Shown: piece by piece, positions 21,969 to 34,479 of the stretch
How positions within the stretch are numbered: the stretch's first letter is position 1
Layout: every line of letters starts with the position of its first letter
Origin: Eutypella sp. D-1
Lineage: Eukaryota; Ascomycota; Sordariomycetes; Xylariales; Diatrypaceae
Length of the DNA stretch: 64,000 bases
Direction of reading: 5' to 3'
Assembly: GCA_023313575.1 (NCBI GenBank)
Contig: JAJTTP010000001.1
Location: 4,588,001-4,652,000 of the forward strand
The notes under the pieces: model-generated
The model's database searches: none
What the model was told of the DNA's origin: nothing
What the model saw: only the letters and a program-made list of their open reading frames with translations
Translations under genes and position numbers: made by a program

Positions 21969-24497
21969 CTTGGGCGGTCTTCCCTTTTCCTTCTTTCTTT
22001 CCTTCTGTTTTTCTTTGATCCTTCTTCGCTTCACAGCCGAGTTAAGGCTTTACACAAAATGCAGATCGAATCAGCTGTGGCTAGGTATAGCTAGGGAGGC
22101 AGATGGCTTTGCAGATCAACAACAACAACAAAGATGTTCGAAGAAGAATTCACTCCGCCCTCTTCTCCCATCGCACAGGCCGGCCTCGAGGTTCATATAC
22201 TACTAGTATTGTTCTGCCCCATCCCCTCCTTGCTCTGGGAAAAGCACCTCTGGTCGCCACTGGGGCTGGCTAGCTGGCGAAGGCCCCTCCCTCGCTCCCT
22301 TCCCGCGGCCACATCTCGGGCTGTACTTTATGCGACGCTCCGCGTGAGAACGAATCTCGGCTCGGCATACGAGCGTAATCATATATATTTGCGGGGCGGC
22401 GCGGGCGGGATTACGGGAACGACATGTCCATCTGGGGGGACTGCCGCCGGTCCCAAAACGAACGGAACGACGCCGATCCCTCCTGATGGACTTTATATGT
22501 GGTGTGGTGGGGGGATATCATGCCGTTATGCTCTCAAGCTCTCCTTGCGTGCTAAGCCCCCATATAGAGCAAAAGGAAAAAAAACGCACGATCGAAATTT
22601 CTGGAAGGGAGGGATGCTGGATCCGTTAGAGGTCCCAAATAGATGAAGTTCGGTCCCACGCGATACCAACCACGGACCTGGTCCGTACGACTTTCTCCTT
22701 CTGGCCTCTGCCGCGGTGCCTGATTGGGGCAGGGTTAATAGAAGCAAGGAGATCGTCATCGCGCATGGGTGTTTCTAGGCGGGCTAGGGCCTATTTATCC
22801 GGAGGACGGACAGGGGAGACTCCCTCCCAGGCAAGACTTGGCGGTCACGTACTGGGACGACTCGGCGTAACTGCGCATAAGACGTAGGTACTGCCACGAT
22901 GTTGTTCATGTCTATATATAAATATATATTGCTTGCGCTACCTGTTTATCAATCTAGACTTTGGATCGCGATCGGATGACCGTATACCTAGCTATGAGAA
23001 GACCTCCGCGGCAACCCAAAACCCGAGATGTGAGATGGCATCTTTACAGGACTAGAAACCCAGTTGATCCCCCGACTGGCCCTATATGGACACCACGACT
23101 GCGGCGTGTAAAAGGCGACGTGAGCAAAAGTAATGCCACTTCCCAGACGAACTACAACAGCTGCATCCGCGGGTGTCATCCGTTAGGAAGAAGATGTTGG
23201 ACTTTCGTATCCTTCATCACGATGTCGAAGAAGACACGTCCGATAGACTAGATCACGGCAAGCCCTTCAGCCCGCCGCTTGGTTGGGCATGTAGACCCGG
23301 TCCAGCAGAAGCGCCAAACCGCGGAAAAGAGAGGGCGGGGCACCCCGGGGGGGGGGACGGGATAGGGACAACGTTAACGACTCGCAGACTTCTAGAATAG
23401 ACATATATATCGTCGAGCAATCGCGTATATCTCAAGGAGATATCAACAACCTTGTTTAAAATTATCAACAGGCCTGCTCAGATATGAGCGTTATCTATGT
23501 AGTCACTGTTCACCCAGGCACGGGATCTAGCCTCGATATAGTTCTATATATTGCTGCTAGGGGGGACACTCGACATGCGCCCCCTAAGCGCTACCACCAC
23601 CACAATCATGGTATAGAAGGCGGGTGTGTAAGGTGGAGATAGGGGTACGTGTGATGACATACGTACGATAAGGCATGTTACAAAAATTATCTACCTGATA
23701 TTACCCTGGCACCTCGGATCTAGCCGAGGGTAGATATAGTAAGTGGATGTAGGTCCTTGAGAAACCCAAGTGGCAAGACGTGCGTTTCTTTACCAAAAGT
23801 AGGTGTATTGCTCATATCTGATCTCAGCGTAGTGAGCCAAGGTCTCCTTACATTGCATCCGGTATCGTGTCTATATGACGTTTATCTGAAAACCTTCTTT
23901 CTCATTTTTAGACCGCCGCAAGGACGCATACCCCCGATGAGCCTCGAGAACGCGATATCATCACCACCCACGAGGCCATTGAGAGGGTTGGGTCTAGTAT
24001 GTTAAAGATAGTTCTCGGCATCGTACTTAGGGTGAAAGTTCTTAGCATTTGCTAAAGAGCGCTCAGTAGGTGAATATAGGATGGAATATAGCTGCTGACG
24101 CCTCTGAAATCTTCGATCCTCATACCAGAAAACTCAGGGCTACTAAAAAGGACTTCTTATGCAGCCTCCTAAGGGGTTAGTCGTCACACGAGCAGCTTTA
24201 TCACTGCGAAAAGACGATGCCGGTTGGTAAGCTTCAGCAAATCTCATTCGTATATAAATTCCAGGTCTGCGCGAGAGGTCCTGGAGAAGGCTATAGAGAC
24301 GAAGAGCATTGATACCACCCGTCGCGTTACGCGATTACGAGTTCCTCCCCCTCCATGGCCAGCAGAAGTACCACCGTCCGGCGGTCATCCCACCCGCCTC
24401 TTCGAAAGATATTGTACCCCGATTAAGGGAGCGGGGTCTTCATCCTCCTTTTATCCTCTTATGCTCGGTCTATCACCGACACAGTGTGCGACACCGT
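21969..24497. other. intergenic upstream of AA9 gene, no gene supported
   Basis: This 2.5 kb region contains the AA9 promoter. Words matching the CreA carbon-repressor consensus SYGGRG occur at 22260-22265 (ctgggg), 22391-22396 (gcgggg) and 22432-22437 (ctgggg). Such short words are expected often by chance, so I do not call them sites. The open frame at 22134-22646 has no protein-family character. Confidence 0.45.
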
Positions 24498-25617
24498 TTA
24501 CTTGAACTTGGTGAGAAGGGCGACGAGGGCATTGGGGTTAGCGCCGACCAGCTCCTCGGCCTTCTCGCCATCCTTGAAGAGCATGAAGGTGGGCATAGCG
24601 CGGATGCCGAGCTCTTGGCTCAGCTCGGGCAGCTCGTCGACGTCAATCTTGGCGAAGAAGATGTCCTTGAATTGCTCGTCATTCGAGTGACTGCCGGGTA
24701 AGAAAGAGGATGTGGTTAGCTGTGATTGACTCCTCGTGCTTCTGTGCTTGCTCTCATGTTTGCCCTTATGGAAGACAGAGGGACAGAGAATGCGGCGCCA
24801 ATAGTTGTCGTATGGTGACAAGAGGCTACCAGCAGGGCGCAATGTCGCGAAACACTGCTTCTTCGTGCGACAAGCCTTGCCGCCCAAAAGAAAAAAAAAA
24901 GGCCGCGCAGGCGTACAGATCGATAATATGGACGGGCCGAAAGCGAAGAAAAGATAGGGTGACTGCATATAGAGAGCGGGAAGCTACCGCTATCGGTACT
25001 ACTTACTTGGCGAGGATGGGAGCAATGGCCTTGCAGGGACCGCACCAGGTTGCGAAGCAGTCGAGCAGGATGACCTTGTTGTCCTTAAGAGCCTGCTTCC
25101 ACTCGTCGACACTACATGCATAGTATGAATTCACTCGTTAGTTTATCGGTATCTATAGATGGCCTCTTCCCAACTCATTAAGCTTTGTCAAGCTGTGATT
25201 ATGCTCTTCATGTTGCGTCGGGAAGAGGCGGGTGTTATGCGGGCGGGTGGTCGGGCGGGTAGGCGGGCTGGATTGGGCTGGCGGGGTAGCTCTGACACGG
25301 GCACCGCTTTCGGACACCGCACATGCGGGAGGGCACTTCATTGCATCATGCAACGAGTGAGAAAAAAAAAGGGGGGGGAGGGATAACGGGTAGGATGTAT
25401 ATAAGGAGGCAGGGGAGAAATGGGGAGGGACTACTGACGTCTGGATGTTGTGGACAGTCATCTTGGGCGAAGTTGTATGAAATGGTCGTCTCCGTAAAGT
25501 TTCTGAGAGAAGAGGTGATGATGTTCTGTTCAATAATAGAGGTAGAGGTTGTTGTTGTTTTTGTCTGAAGGCACTGGTGGTGAATTGTGTTGCGCGGAGG
25601 AAGAAGTTTCTCGACAT
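24498..25617 (-). CDS. thioredoxin, probably mitochondrial with internal cytosolic start
   Basis: Three exons, complement(join(24498..24690,25007..25111,25439..25617)), encode 158 aa. The active site is WCGPC (Trp82-Cys86), followed by [12 protein letters not shown] and the cis-proline motif AMPTF, so this is a classical dithiol-disulfide oxidoreductase. The first 52 residues are rich in Arg, Ser and Thr with no acidic residue until Glu39. They end [11 protein letters not shown], a typical mitochondrial presequence. Met53 ([12 protein letters not shown]) is where ordinary cytosolic thioredoxins begin. The ATG of Met1 has C at -3 and that of Met53 has A at -3, so leaky scanning could give both forms. 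The two introns are long for this window (316 and 327 nt). Acceptors at 25112 and 24691 give QTVDEW and ILANHSNDEQF. Confidence 0.92.
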
Positions 25618-28141
25618 CGGTGCTTATAAAGAAAAAAAGCGGGAAATATAGGGAGCTTAGTAGCCTGGGTTGCCTATGTAGGTAGGCTGGTAGGCAAGCA
25701 GGGCAAGTAGGTAGGGTAAGTACGTCAGGGGTGTTTGTACTTTAGTAGGTAGCTGTCCTAAGTAGTGTTAGGGGGCTATGTATGGAATAAGCAATTGCCA
25801 GTACTATCTATGGATGTATAAGTAGGAAGTAGGCAAAGGTAACTCACACCTAGAGGGAAATGCGGCTTTTCGGTTTCAGTACGAGATATGACGTGAATGA
25901 CTAAGCAGGGGTTACAAATAATAGACCCTGTCGATTAGGTAGCGATGATGTCGCAATTTTAACACGAGATAAAGGCCCAGTCAGGCAAGTGCAATCGCGC
26001 GAAGAAGTCGAATTCTTTAGGTATACCAATGTCTAAGTACTGCTGTACTTGTTAAGCTGAAAACACCGGGAGATCGGATACCACCACATGGGAAAGAAAA
26101 TATCCCAGGAAACATCCATGATGGGATCTGTCAGTTCTCTTGTCATGCGCAAACAAATCCCCCCTTCCACCAACCAAAAATTTCACTTGTGCGCGAACCC
26201 AACCCCTCCTTTTGCCCTGTCTTGCCCTGTATGTATGTACCCCCCCTTGCCCCTCATGATGTAAGCCCGTTTTCGATTTGTAAGTACTAAGTGCCTAAGC
26301 AGTCCAAGGACTGGGAGCGGCCTCGGGATTTGTTAGATTTACTACTAGGTACCTAAAAGTAGCTAGGTACCGTTCCCTCTGGTTCATGAACAACGCCGCC
26401 CTCTCGTCTAATGAGAGCGGAGCGTTGTGGGTATTTTCTACGTTAGTCTTGTTATAGCGACTGAGCAACCGGCCTTTATATAGCCCGTTTTTGCCCATCT
26501 ACCTATGCAGCACGCCCCTGAACTTGGCATTTGCAAACCTGTAGCTTTAAAAAAAATTTTTTTTCAAAAAGAATATCTAAAATGTCTCAGCGAACGTCTT
26601 AAGTAAGTCAGTAGGTAGGACATGCAATCCGCGATCTACGCTGAACGGTCTAGGCATCTATGAAGAGCGCGTGTGACCCCTATGTAGGAGGCGCGCGCGC
26701 ACGCACACGTGTACGAGAGACAAGGCTCTGCATGCATAGAGACGTGAGGTGAGACATGGGTGTTTTCGCCTCGCAGTTTGCCTAGATCGTCGCTGCCACT
26801 GCTACGGAGCGACGTTAAGGGGAGAGCGTTGCGTGTGTAACGGGGATGGCGTTTGGCGCAGCACAAATGATATTCAGTCAAGTCAGTCAAACCCGTCCGT
26901 GGGTGGAGGGGGACTGCGTAGAAGGAGAATAAAAATGTCCTGATTGTATTCGATGATTACATGATTACATGGTGAGAGCGGAGCCTGCGTTCTTTTAAGG
27001 GGGTATAATTGGATATCTCATGAATAATTCTGTCCGCCCGAGTCACTTTCCTTTCCTTCCGTTCCCTTTCCTTTTTTTTTTAACGGCGTAGATACCAAGC
27101 CCATAACACCCCATTCCTCTATTCCTGGTACAGTATGAGAATCAGATGAGAAAAAGGGACTGCCCCGTAATAAACGCGCCCTGCCCTCTCTTACATGGGG
27201 ATCTTTTACTTTTCCTTCTTAGGTAGCGCCTATCTCCCCTCTCCTTTTATTCCAGACACCCAAAGTCACTCCGAATGTACTTCCAAATAAGGGGCTTGAA
27301 ACAGTGGTATAGATAGGACTCGCCCATCCTTAGAAGAAAGAAAATTTGAACTATAAAAACTAAGAGCGCCTTATTTTCCCCTCCCCAACTATGCCCTGAC
27401 CCTTGGTATCACATATTTGAAAGCCTTTCAAGACCGCGCCCGGATCATATCCAGGGGTTCTGGGATGGCTGTCAGTAGATATGGGTAAGAGGGAAGTCTC
27501 ACTCTGGGCTGGTACGGTAAGGTAGCGTATCATGGTATCAATCAAAATCAACCCTGCTACGCTCAAAACAAGAAAAATACAGGACGCTTCTGGTATCAAA
27601 ATATATGAAGAGAATATAAAACTAGCCCCCCTGCTCCGTCGGGTATGGTAAAAAGAGAAGCGGAGGCCATCGAATCGTATCGTACAGGTGGAAGAGTGCG
27701 TCAAGGTCGAGTGGGCAAGGTTTTCTTGGGCGAAAATGATGTTCGGAATGTGCTCTAGTCTGGACTAGCATTTTTGATGGCTGTGGTATAAGTAACGGGT
27801 TGTGGCGACAGGTGTGACTGAACCAGGAGAGCGGCCGGGGTTTTCTTTTTCTTTCAAGTTTTAAACTTTTTTGGTGTGGTTTTAGATCGATATGTAACGT
27901 CCAAGGAAAAATATGAAGGAATGAAAGAGGTCGGTATTTGACATAGTAGGAAAAGGTTTAATGAGTGTATCGAAGGTCAGATGTTAAAATGTCTCTCGAG
28001 ACAAAGGAAAACTGTCGTCGAACGTTTCGGGTCAAGCAACCCCTGGCTCAGCCACGCGCTGGAGTGTAGTGTTAGTGTCGTCATTTACCGCCATTTCAAA
28101 TTTCGTGATCGCCTGTCCAATAATACCTCTTGACATATGGC
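25618..28141. other. intergenic, no gene supported
   Basis: The thioredoxin promoter lies at the left and the presumed 3' UTR of the large disordered-protein gene at the right. TAGG-type motifs occur at 25680-25720 and 26611-26619, and a 16-bp A8T8 palindrome is at 26549-26564. No supported coding sequence is seen. Confidence 0.5.
26549..26564. repeat. A8T8 palindrome
   Basis: Eight A are followed directly by eight T, making a perfect 16-bp palindrome that can bend DNA or disfavour nucleosomes. It is flanked by tttt and caaaaa. Its role is unknown. Confidence 0.6.
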
Positions 28142-30595
28142 CTAGTGGCCACTGTGTTCAAGAGTATTTCTCTTGTTCTCGCCCGATGGCCTTGGGGAGA
28201 GATCGAGGAGCTTTGCGCTGCCAGCACTGAAGTTTCGAACATGTCCCTTGCTACCGAGATTGACGCTCGTCGCCCTCTGCGGCTCGACGGGCGACACACC
28301 TTCTGAGAAAGTGCCCTCACTTTCGATATCTTTCTCATCATCGAGAGCCTCGACAAGCAGTCCTTCCCGGCTCCTCATCGTCTCGCGATGATGCATTACC
28401 GTCGGAATGTGGCCTACCTCTCCCCATTTGGCATCGTGCGCCTCTTCCTCATCACTGCTCGGGCGGGCTTCACCGGTCGAATTGCGACGCAGGTCGTTGG
28501 AGATGACGCGGTTGAGATACTCGTCGTCAGCGATGACTTCGTCGTCAGACTGGTTTGACAACCGGCTCTCTGAGCCGCCTGAGGGGATCCGCTGGGGATA
28601 CGTTTGTAGGGAGCTTCGCAGGCCAGCCGAGGCCCTCTTACGGCCCACGCGCCCAGACAACCAGGAGCCCTCCGAGTCGATGGATGCTAAGGACATGGAA
28701 TGCGGCGCTGGTGACGCCTGGAGCTCGTCCCGGTGAAATGAACTCGGGGTTGCGCGCAAGACCTCCTGGGAGCGCCGGGTCGACGTCGGTGTATCGTACC
28801 GCATCTGAACATCATCCGGAATGGAAGGTAATGGTTCGGTAGCGGTAGCAGCGACCTCGGCCTCAGGAGATGCCACGCGTGAGTCCGGTGGAGATAAAGG
28901 TAACTCTGGCAGGTCCTCCCGGAAGCGCGACATAGTACGCTTAGGGATCGCCGGGCTCACGCGCCGAGGCACATAGCTGGCTGGCAGCTGAGATGACTGG
29001 TTCGCGAGCATCGAATCACGTGAAGTATTGGAGAACGAGGACGGGCCGGAGCTCCGTCTGTTCTTACCCCATCTGAATATTGCCATCCACGGCCTCGATG
29101 ATGAGCTATCAGATGTCCTCGCGCCACCAGACTCCGCGTCATCCCCCTTAGGCAATGGCAATGGGGGTGGCGTTACGCCATGTCCCATCCTCGCTACTTC
29201 TGCCTGCTTCGGTGATTTCGACCGGCGCTTTCTGCTTCGGATAAAACCGATGAGCCCTGGACTGCCCGGGGGTGCCGGAGCAAATTCGTGCACTCCTATT
29301 TCCGGTTTGTGCTCTAGTTCATGAGGGGCGACTTCGGTATTCATGCCTGGCTCAGCCGGTATACTATTAGTACGGTAGAAATTATCCAGAGGCGAGGGTG
29401 TGTTTTCTCGGTTGATAGACGCTCTGGGCGATTTCTCTTCACTCCTTTCCCGATGAGATTCACGCGACGGCCGCCTCCTCGACGACGTTACGACTGCCGA
29501 TGTCTCGTCGGGCCCTGATGTGGGTAGTTCTCGTCCGAACACTCCTCTTTCAAGGTTTTGGGGCGGCGGGGTACCGGTCTTGTTAGCTTCGGCTTCCTCT
29601 CGCCGTTGTCTCTCTGCTCTCCTGGCGAGACGCCTCTCTACTCGCTCGCGATCCTTCTCCATTCTCTTTTCTTTCCTCCGCTGATCCCGTTCCATGAGCT
29701 CCCTGAGGTCAGACGCATCCAGGTCGTCCGCTATCTCATCGATTCTCTTCGACGCCCTCAATGTCGATTCGGTGAAGGGTTCCCGCTCTGCCAACTTCCT
29801 TCTTGTCGAAGCCGACCGCATCGGCCCAGACAAGTTAGCTGGCCCATAAATCGGATGCGAGGAATGACGTATTGTCGGACGAGGGGCTAGGGCGGCGAAG
29901 GCGGAGATCTTCCAAGAGACCTGCTCCGAGTCGGAAGACATGGCCGTGTCGAGAGACTCCGCCACTGGAAGCGAGATGTCCGACGCCGGCTGGTCATCCC
30001 AGCTCCTGTGAAGGGCCTTCTTTGTCCGGATACTCTCCTTATTCATGGGACGGCCCGCCGTCCAGGCATCGGTAGCTGGGCGCACGGGCATAAATTTGCT
30101 CATGGCCTTAATCTCGGCTTCGCGGTCATGGTCCTCTTTCCGTCGTTTGCTAGACTTCTTCCGGGGTAACTGTTGGCCGCTTTTCCGCTTGTTTCCCGAG
30201 TTGTCGTGGTGTAGTGTTGGTACTCTGGGTATCGTGCTGTCGCCCTGATATAGGGAGGAGCCGCCTCCCACCCCGTGGAATCTATCGGTGCCGGTAGGCA
30301 GGGATCCAGGCGGGAGAGATGCGACGGGGTGCTTCTTGGCACGAGCGACACGTAGCGAATCTTCGCGGCCTGGTGAGAAACTATACGCTCTACTCCTTCT
30401 CCGCTGCAGCTTGTTGGGGGTTCCGCGACGCTCCCTCGACCGGCCCACGCCCGTCATCACAATATCAGGTTCGGTCTGGGCCCGGGTCGAAGGGTGGGTC
30501 TGACGGCCTCGGCCTTGAGGTTCGATGCTTGGGGGAATTGGTGCGGTGCGGGATCGCTTGCGCGACCCCTTCCGCCGAAATGGCCACAACGCCAT
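28142..30595 (-). CDS. large basic, mostly disordered fungal protein
   Basis: A single exon encodes 817 aa starting MALWPFRRKGSRKRSR. I do not recognise a catalytic domain. The protein is rich in Arg, Ser, Pro and Glu throughout. It contains several basic clusters that could be nuclear signals (KRKSGQQLPRKKSSKRRK). A charged helical, probably coiled-coil segment lies at about residues 295-345 (RRKEKRMEKDRERVERRLAR). Short hydrophobic-aromatic islands look conserved, such as RPWMAIFRWGKNRR and GLIGFIRSRKRRSKS. There is no signal peptide or membrane segment. Proteins with this start are, as I recall, found across Pezizomycotina and are sometimes labelled cell wall proline-rich protein, but nothing here supports a wall location. 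Gene status is supported by one long intact frame and the absence of stops over 2.45 kb. Confidence 0.85.
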   Translation of the reverse strand: MALWPFRRKGSRKRSRTAPIPPSIEPQGRGRQTHPSTRAQTEPDIVMTGVGRSRERRGTPNKLQRRRSRAYSFSPGREDSLRVARAKKHPVASLPPGSLPTGTDRFHGVGGGSSLYQGDSTIPRVPTLHHDNSGNKRKSGQQLPRKKSSKRRKEDHDREAEIKAMSKFMPVRPATDAWTAGRPMNKESIRTKKALHRSWDDQPASDISLPVAESLDTAMSSDSEQVSWKISAFAALAPRPTIRHSSHPIYGPANLSGPMRSASTRRKLAEREPFTESTLRASKRIDEIADDLDASDLRELMERDQRRKEKRMEKDRERVERRLARRAERQRREEAEANKTGTPPPQNLERGVFGRELPTSGPDETSAVVTSSRRRPSRESHRERSEEKSPRASINRENTPSPLDNFYRTNSIPAEPGMNTEVAPHELEHKPEIGVHEFAPAPPGSPGLIGFIRSRKRRSKSPKQAEVARMGHGVTPPPLPLPKGDDAESGGARTSDSSSSRPWMAIFRWGKNRRSSGPSSFSNTSRDSMLANQSSQLPASYVPRRVSPAIPKRTMSRFREDLPELPLSPPDSRVASPEAEVAATATEPLPSIPDDVQMRYDTPTSTRRSQEVLRATPSSFHRDELQASPAPHSMSLASIDSEGSWLSGRVGRKRASAGLRSSLQTYPQRIPSGGSESRLSNQSDDEVIADDEYLNRVISNDLRRNSTGEARPSSDEEEAHDAKWGEVGHIPTVMHHRETMRSREGLLVEALDDEKDIESEGTFSEGVSPVEPQRATSVNLGSKGHVRNFSAGSAKLLDLSPRPSGENKRNTLEHSGH

Positions 30596-31031
30596 TTTCT
30601 AAAGGTGCGCAAATATGTCGGGGATTGTGACTGTGACCTATCGTTTATCTCGGGCCGATCTGGCGAGGTTACGTTGCAGCGCTGACCTGACGGCTGCTGT
30701 TATCCGTGTCGGTAGATGATCGGTATAGTATGATTATCGCCATTGGCGCAAATCAGATTAGATCATTAAGATACGAGTAGGTCAGTACTTCCAGGAACTA
30801 TGGTGTCTGAGATGTAGGGGGTTGAGCAGTAACGTGATGTCGTTTGAGCCCGTCGATCGTCCAAAATTTGGTGATTTCTTTAATCCGTTATCGTTTTCGT
30901 CTTCGCAATCGGCGTTAACATGCCATGTCAATTTGTTCGCAATGACACGAGGTGGGCCGCTATTTAAAGGATGGGGTCGGCGAATTGAGAAGCGGATATT
31001 TCTCTAATGAGTGTCGAGATCGTAATGTAGA

Positions 31032-31124
31032 TGGTGTGGGTGGTGTGGGTGGTGTGGATGTTGTTGTGGATGTTGTTGTGGATGCTGTTGTGGATGCTCT
31101 AGATACTCTGGATATTCTGGATAC
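31032..31124. repeat. composite minisatellite of 9-mer and 12-mer units
   Basis: Three units of tggtgtggg/a (31032-31058) pass into three units of tgttgttgtgga-type 12-mers (31059-31094). A degenerate tctggatat/c array follows (31107-31124). The units share the word tgga, suggesting stepwise slippage of one ancestor. Confidence 0.8.
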
Positions 31125-34100
31125 TCTCTGGATGCCTCTATCCACCCACATTCCTACGTAGGTAGATAGCTAGATAGGTTGGTAGGTAAAATGAGAGTTG
31201 AGGGACCACTACTTCGTCCTCAGTTGACCAGTCGAGTCGAGTTCGTGGTGGGAGAGAATGCAAGGCCGTTTCGACGTTTTTTTCGAGGTTGCGCCAGGAT
31301 CAGATTGGCTAAGCTAGGATCCTGCTTATACGACCGTCTTGAAGAACTTTTCTTTCTTCTTATTATTGCATCTCCAGCGCGATCAGAACGAGCTCGATTC
31401 CTCAGCTGATAGGAAGGGCTTTTAGGTGTTGGTATAAGTGTTGGTATAATGAAAAGAAAAAGCGTGTTGGAATGTGTTGCAAGTTCAGGATTGGGGCCCT
31501 CCAAGTTTAGAAACGAGGACGAATCAGTCCAACTTGGGTGGCTCTTTTTGGGGGGGTGGGAGGGGGGTACTTTGGCAATTTGGGTTCTGTTCAATTAAGA
31601 GAACCTTCAAATGCAGGTGGAGGCGGGGGGGAAAGTACGACTAGTATATGCATACTTACATGTACCTAGATGTACTTCTAAAGGCTTTGTCGGTCTTAAT
31701 AGTAAGTATGGGATCTCCAAGTTGAAAATGTACCGTCTCGTATATACCGTACGTACCGAGAGAGACAGAGGAAGGTGCCCAGATGCCCAGGTGCCGGCGG
31801 GATAGTGGATGTGGGTGTACTTCGGGATACGTCAAAGTCGAAGTGGATTCAATTAACTTAGCACGTATACCCACAGGTTATTCTAACTTCCATAGGTACC
31901 GTGGAGGTATCAGCGTACGTATAGTGAAAATATGTAAGTCCAGGAATCTAGAAATCTTCGCACGGCACACAATGTATTAAAAAAAGATGTGGGAATTTCA
32001 TGCACGTATATATGTACGACAGAAAGGAGATGCGTCAAATGTAATTGGAAGCAGGGAAAAGGTAACGTCAGCAGACTGGCCAGACTGAACAGAGTAGTAG
32101 AACCAAAGTGGCAGGAGGACGGGTGCAACAATCGTAAGGTATTCGCGAGGGTGGAAGCATTCTACTATGGGATGTACCCATGGATCTATGGATAGCTGAA
32201 GGTACCTTACCAGTAACCTTACCTAGGGCAGGTAGGAAGAGAGGACAGGGCAGGGTCTAGGCATCTGGGCAATTGGGTAACTGGGCAACCGGGCTGGGTG
32301 TCTAATTGTATCTGGGAATCTGGGAATCTGCCCAGGGGAGCTAAAATTCATGGCTGTGAACCGAATCCTCAGTCACCATACCGACGTCCTTTCGCCCTCT
32401 CATCTGTCACCTGCCATAGAGCCGTCACTCACCCATAACCTCTATCACACATGCACACAACCTCATGTACAATGTAGAGTAGTAAGTACCTAGGTAAATT
32501 ATCACCTGGCACCTGGCCAGTTTACAGTGGCTTGGGTACCTGGGTACTCTGGTACTTAACGTAGGTAGGTACGACATCCATTTCCAGATGGGTTCCATGA
32601 ACGACCCGCCTAAGTCCCGCCATTCCACCAATGAAGGGAGAAGCACTTGAAAAAAAAAATTCGCCTACCAGGGTAACCCATCTATTAGTCAGGTACCTAC
32701 ATTGTACCAAATAGGCAAGCAAGGCAGGCAAGCAGCCTACTATGTACATAAAAGCTGCGGCAAGCAGCGATCTTGGAAAGCAAGCAAGAGCTGCATAGCC
32801 GAATATGGAAATACCCGACTTCGTGCACTCAGATCGAGCGTGATGAGCTATGACATACGTATATGTATAGATCTATCCAGTATTCGAAGATGTGCCCTCC
32901 AACCTTGGAGGTCATGATGATACTATGTAGTAAGTATGGCAACAGTATAGACGACTGGATTCGGCTGGAAACTCGTTTCGAGCTGCTGCAAGGGCGCCAG
33001 GCAACAAGGGAGAGAAGATAATATCACATCTCGTATAATCCAGCCCAGCTCCGGCTATGTAGTTTGGCGTACAACTTGATCCATGGGGATAGGTTTAAAC
33101 TTCTTACCTAGCCGTTCTAATCTCATGCAATCCCCGGAAGTTACCTGATCTTAGAGTTTCGCGGCAAGCTGCAGTAGCGGGAACTTTCAGGGCGGATAGG
33201 TTAGGTATGTTGACTTTGAGCATGGTTAATGCCGATAGCTTTCCTACTCCCTACAATAGATGCATACATTGCTTATGAATAATGCCACATCTCAGGCCCT
33301 CGTTTGTTCATATAGGTAGGTAGTTGGTAGCATCTAACGAGTAGCCTAAAAAAAATGTTTTGTTTCAGTAACCTGTTATGTGCTACGCAGTATATCCATG
33401 GATAGTATACCAGTAATGTCAGGTTACAAGGGCGCGTGGTCTAGTACATAGTGGCTGGCCCATACGTTAGAGGTTGGCTGGTTGGCTGACTGACTGCAGA
33501 CTTCCATCCAGACAGACGGCTGGAGGGGCTGAGGGGCGCGCAATAACAGGGCCTTGCTTCATCCCTTTCCCGCGGCCCCTTCGTGCTTCATCCCCCTACG
33601 ATGTCGTCTATGTAGTAGTATAGCAAACCTCGGATTCTGGCATCAAGGCAACGCAGCCCAAGTGCGGCTCGAGAGTCCATGCGTTTAGCCGGGTGTCCCT
33701 CTTTGGTCCGTAGAGGCTCGGTGCTGCGTCTCCCAACGTCCCGGGTGATAACGCTGTCGTCGCCTTGTCCCCCGGCCGAAAGCACTACCGAAGCTTGTCA
33801 TACGACCACCGCTTCGTACCTACATAGACGCAAATCCACTTGCGCATTTGGTAAATAGTCGAAGTAGGTATAGGCACACACGCGGTTATCTGTACGTGCC
33901 ATCTAGTTGCTTAGATAGATTAGAGACTAGACTAGTCAGCCAGTGCCGTACGTTGGTGATGGGTCCAACGGCACGCTACCCGACTACCCAGATCGTGAGC
34001 TCGGCCGTTTCTAGTGTTTTATTTTTGAGGGGGATGGGGGGGCCTCGGTGGTGATAGTGCCTAGGTAGGTATTCGCGACTATTCGACTGTTTCATCCATG

Positions 34101-34459
34101 TATCTAGCGCCACTCCAAAGGAATCTATATACTCTCCTCCGAGCGTCCGGCCACCTATCAAAAACATCGCATACCTCCTTGGGTAGACTATTAAAAACGA
34201 GAATGCCTGTGATGGTGGCCATGAGAAGGGCTTAGCCTGCCCAAAATTAGAAGAACTCTAACTGACTTAAAATACCTAGTCAAGGGACGTCAGAGCTCCC
34301 TAGACAGGGACCGCGAACCTTGTGTGAAGTCCCTAACAGTTAGCGGGAAACGTCGAGTTAAACTCTGCCCTGTCGCCTAGTCGCTATAATTGATTATTTA
34401 TTATACCATAGTTACGGCTGCTGACCACACAGATTTAGAGCCCCAGGCAACCAGGGCCA

Positions 34460-34479
34460 CCCCCCCCCCCCACCCCCCC
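34460..34479. repeat. poly-C tract
   Basis: Nineteen cytosines are interrupted by a single A at 34472. It is prone to slippage and to sequencing error. Confidence 0.8.

Noticed and set aside
22260..22437. CreA-like SYGGRG words upstream of the AA9 gene
   Set aside because: The six-base degenerate words are expected by chance at this density, so they are not called as sites.
22134..22646. 170-codon plus-strand open frame upstream of the AA9 gene
   Set aside because: No family character and it lies in promoter DNA of the AA9 gene. It is most likely chance in GC-rich sequence.
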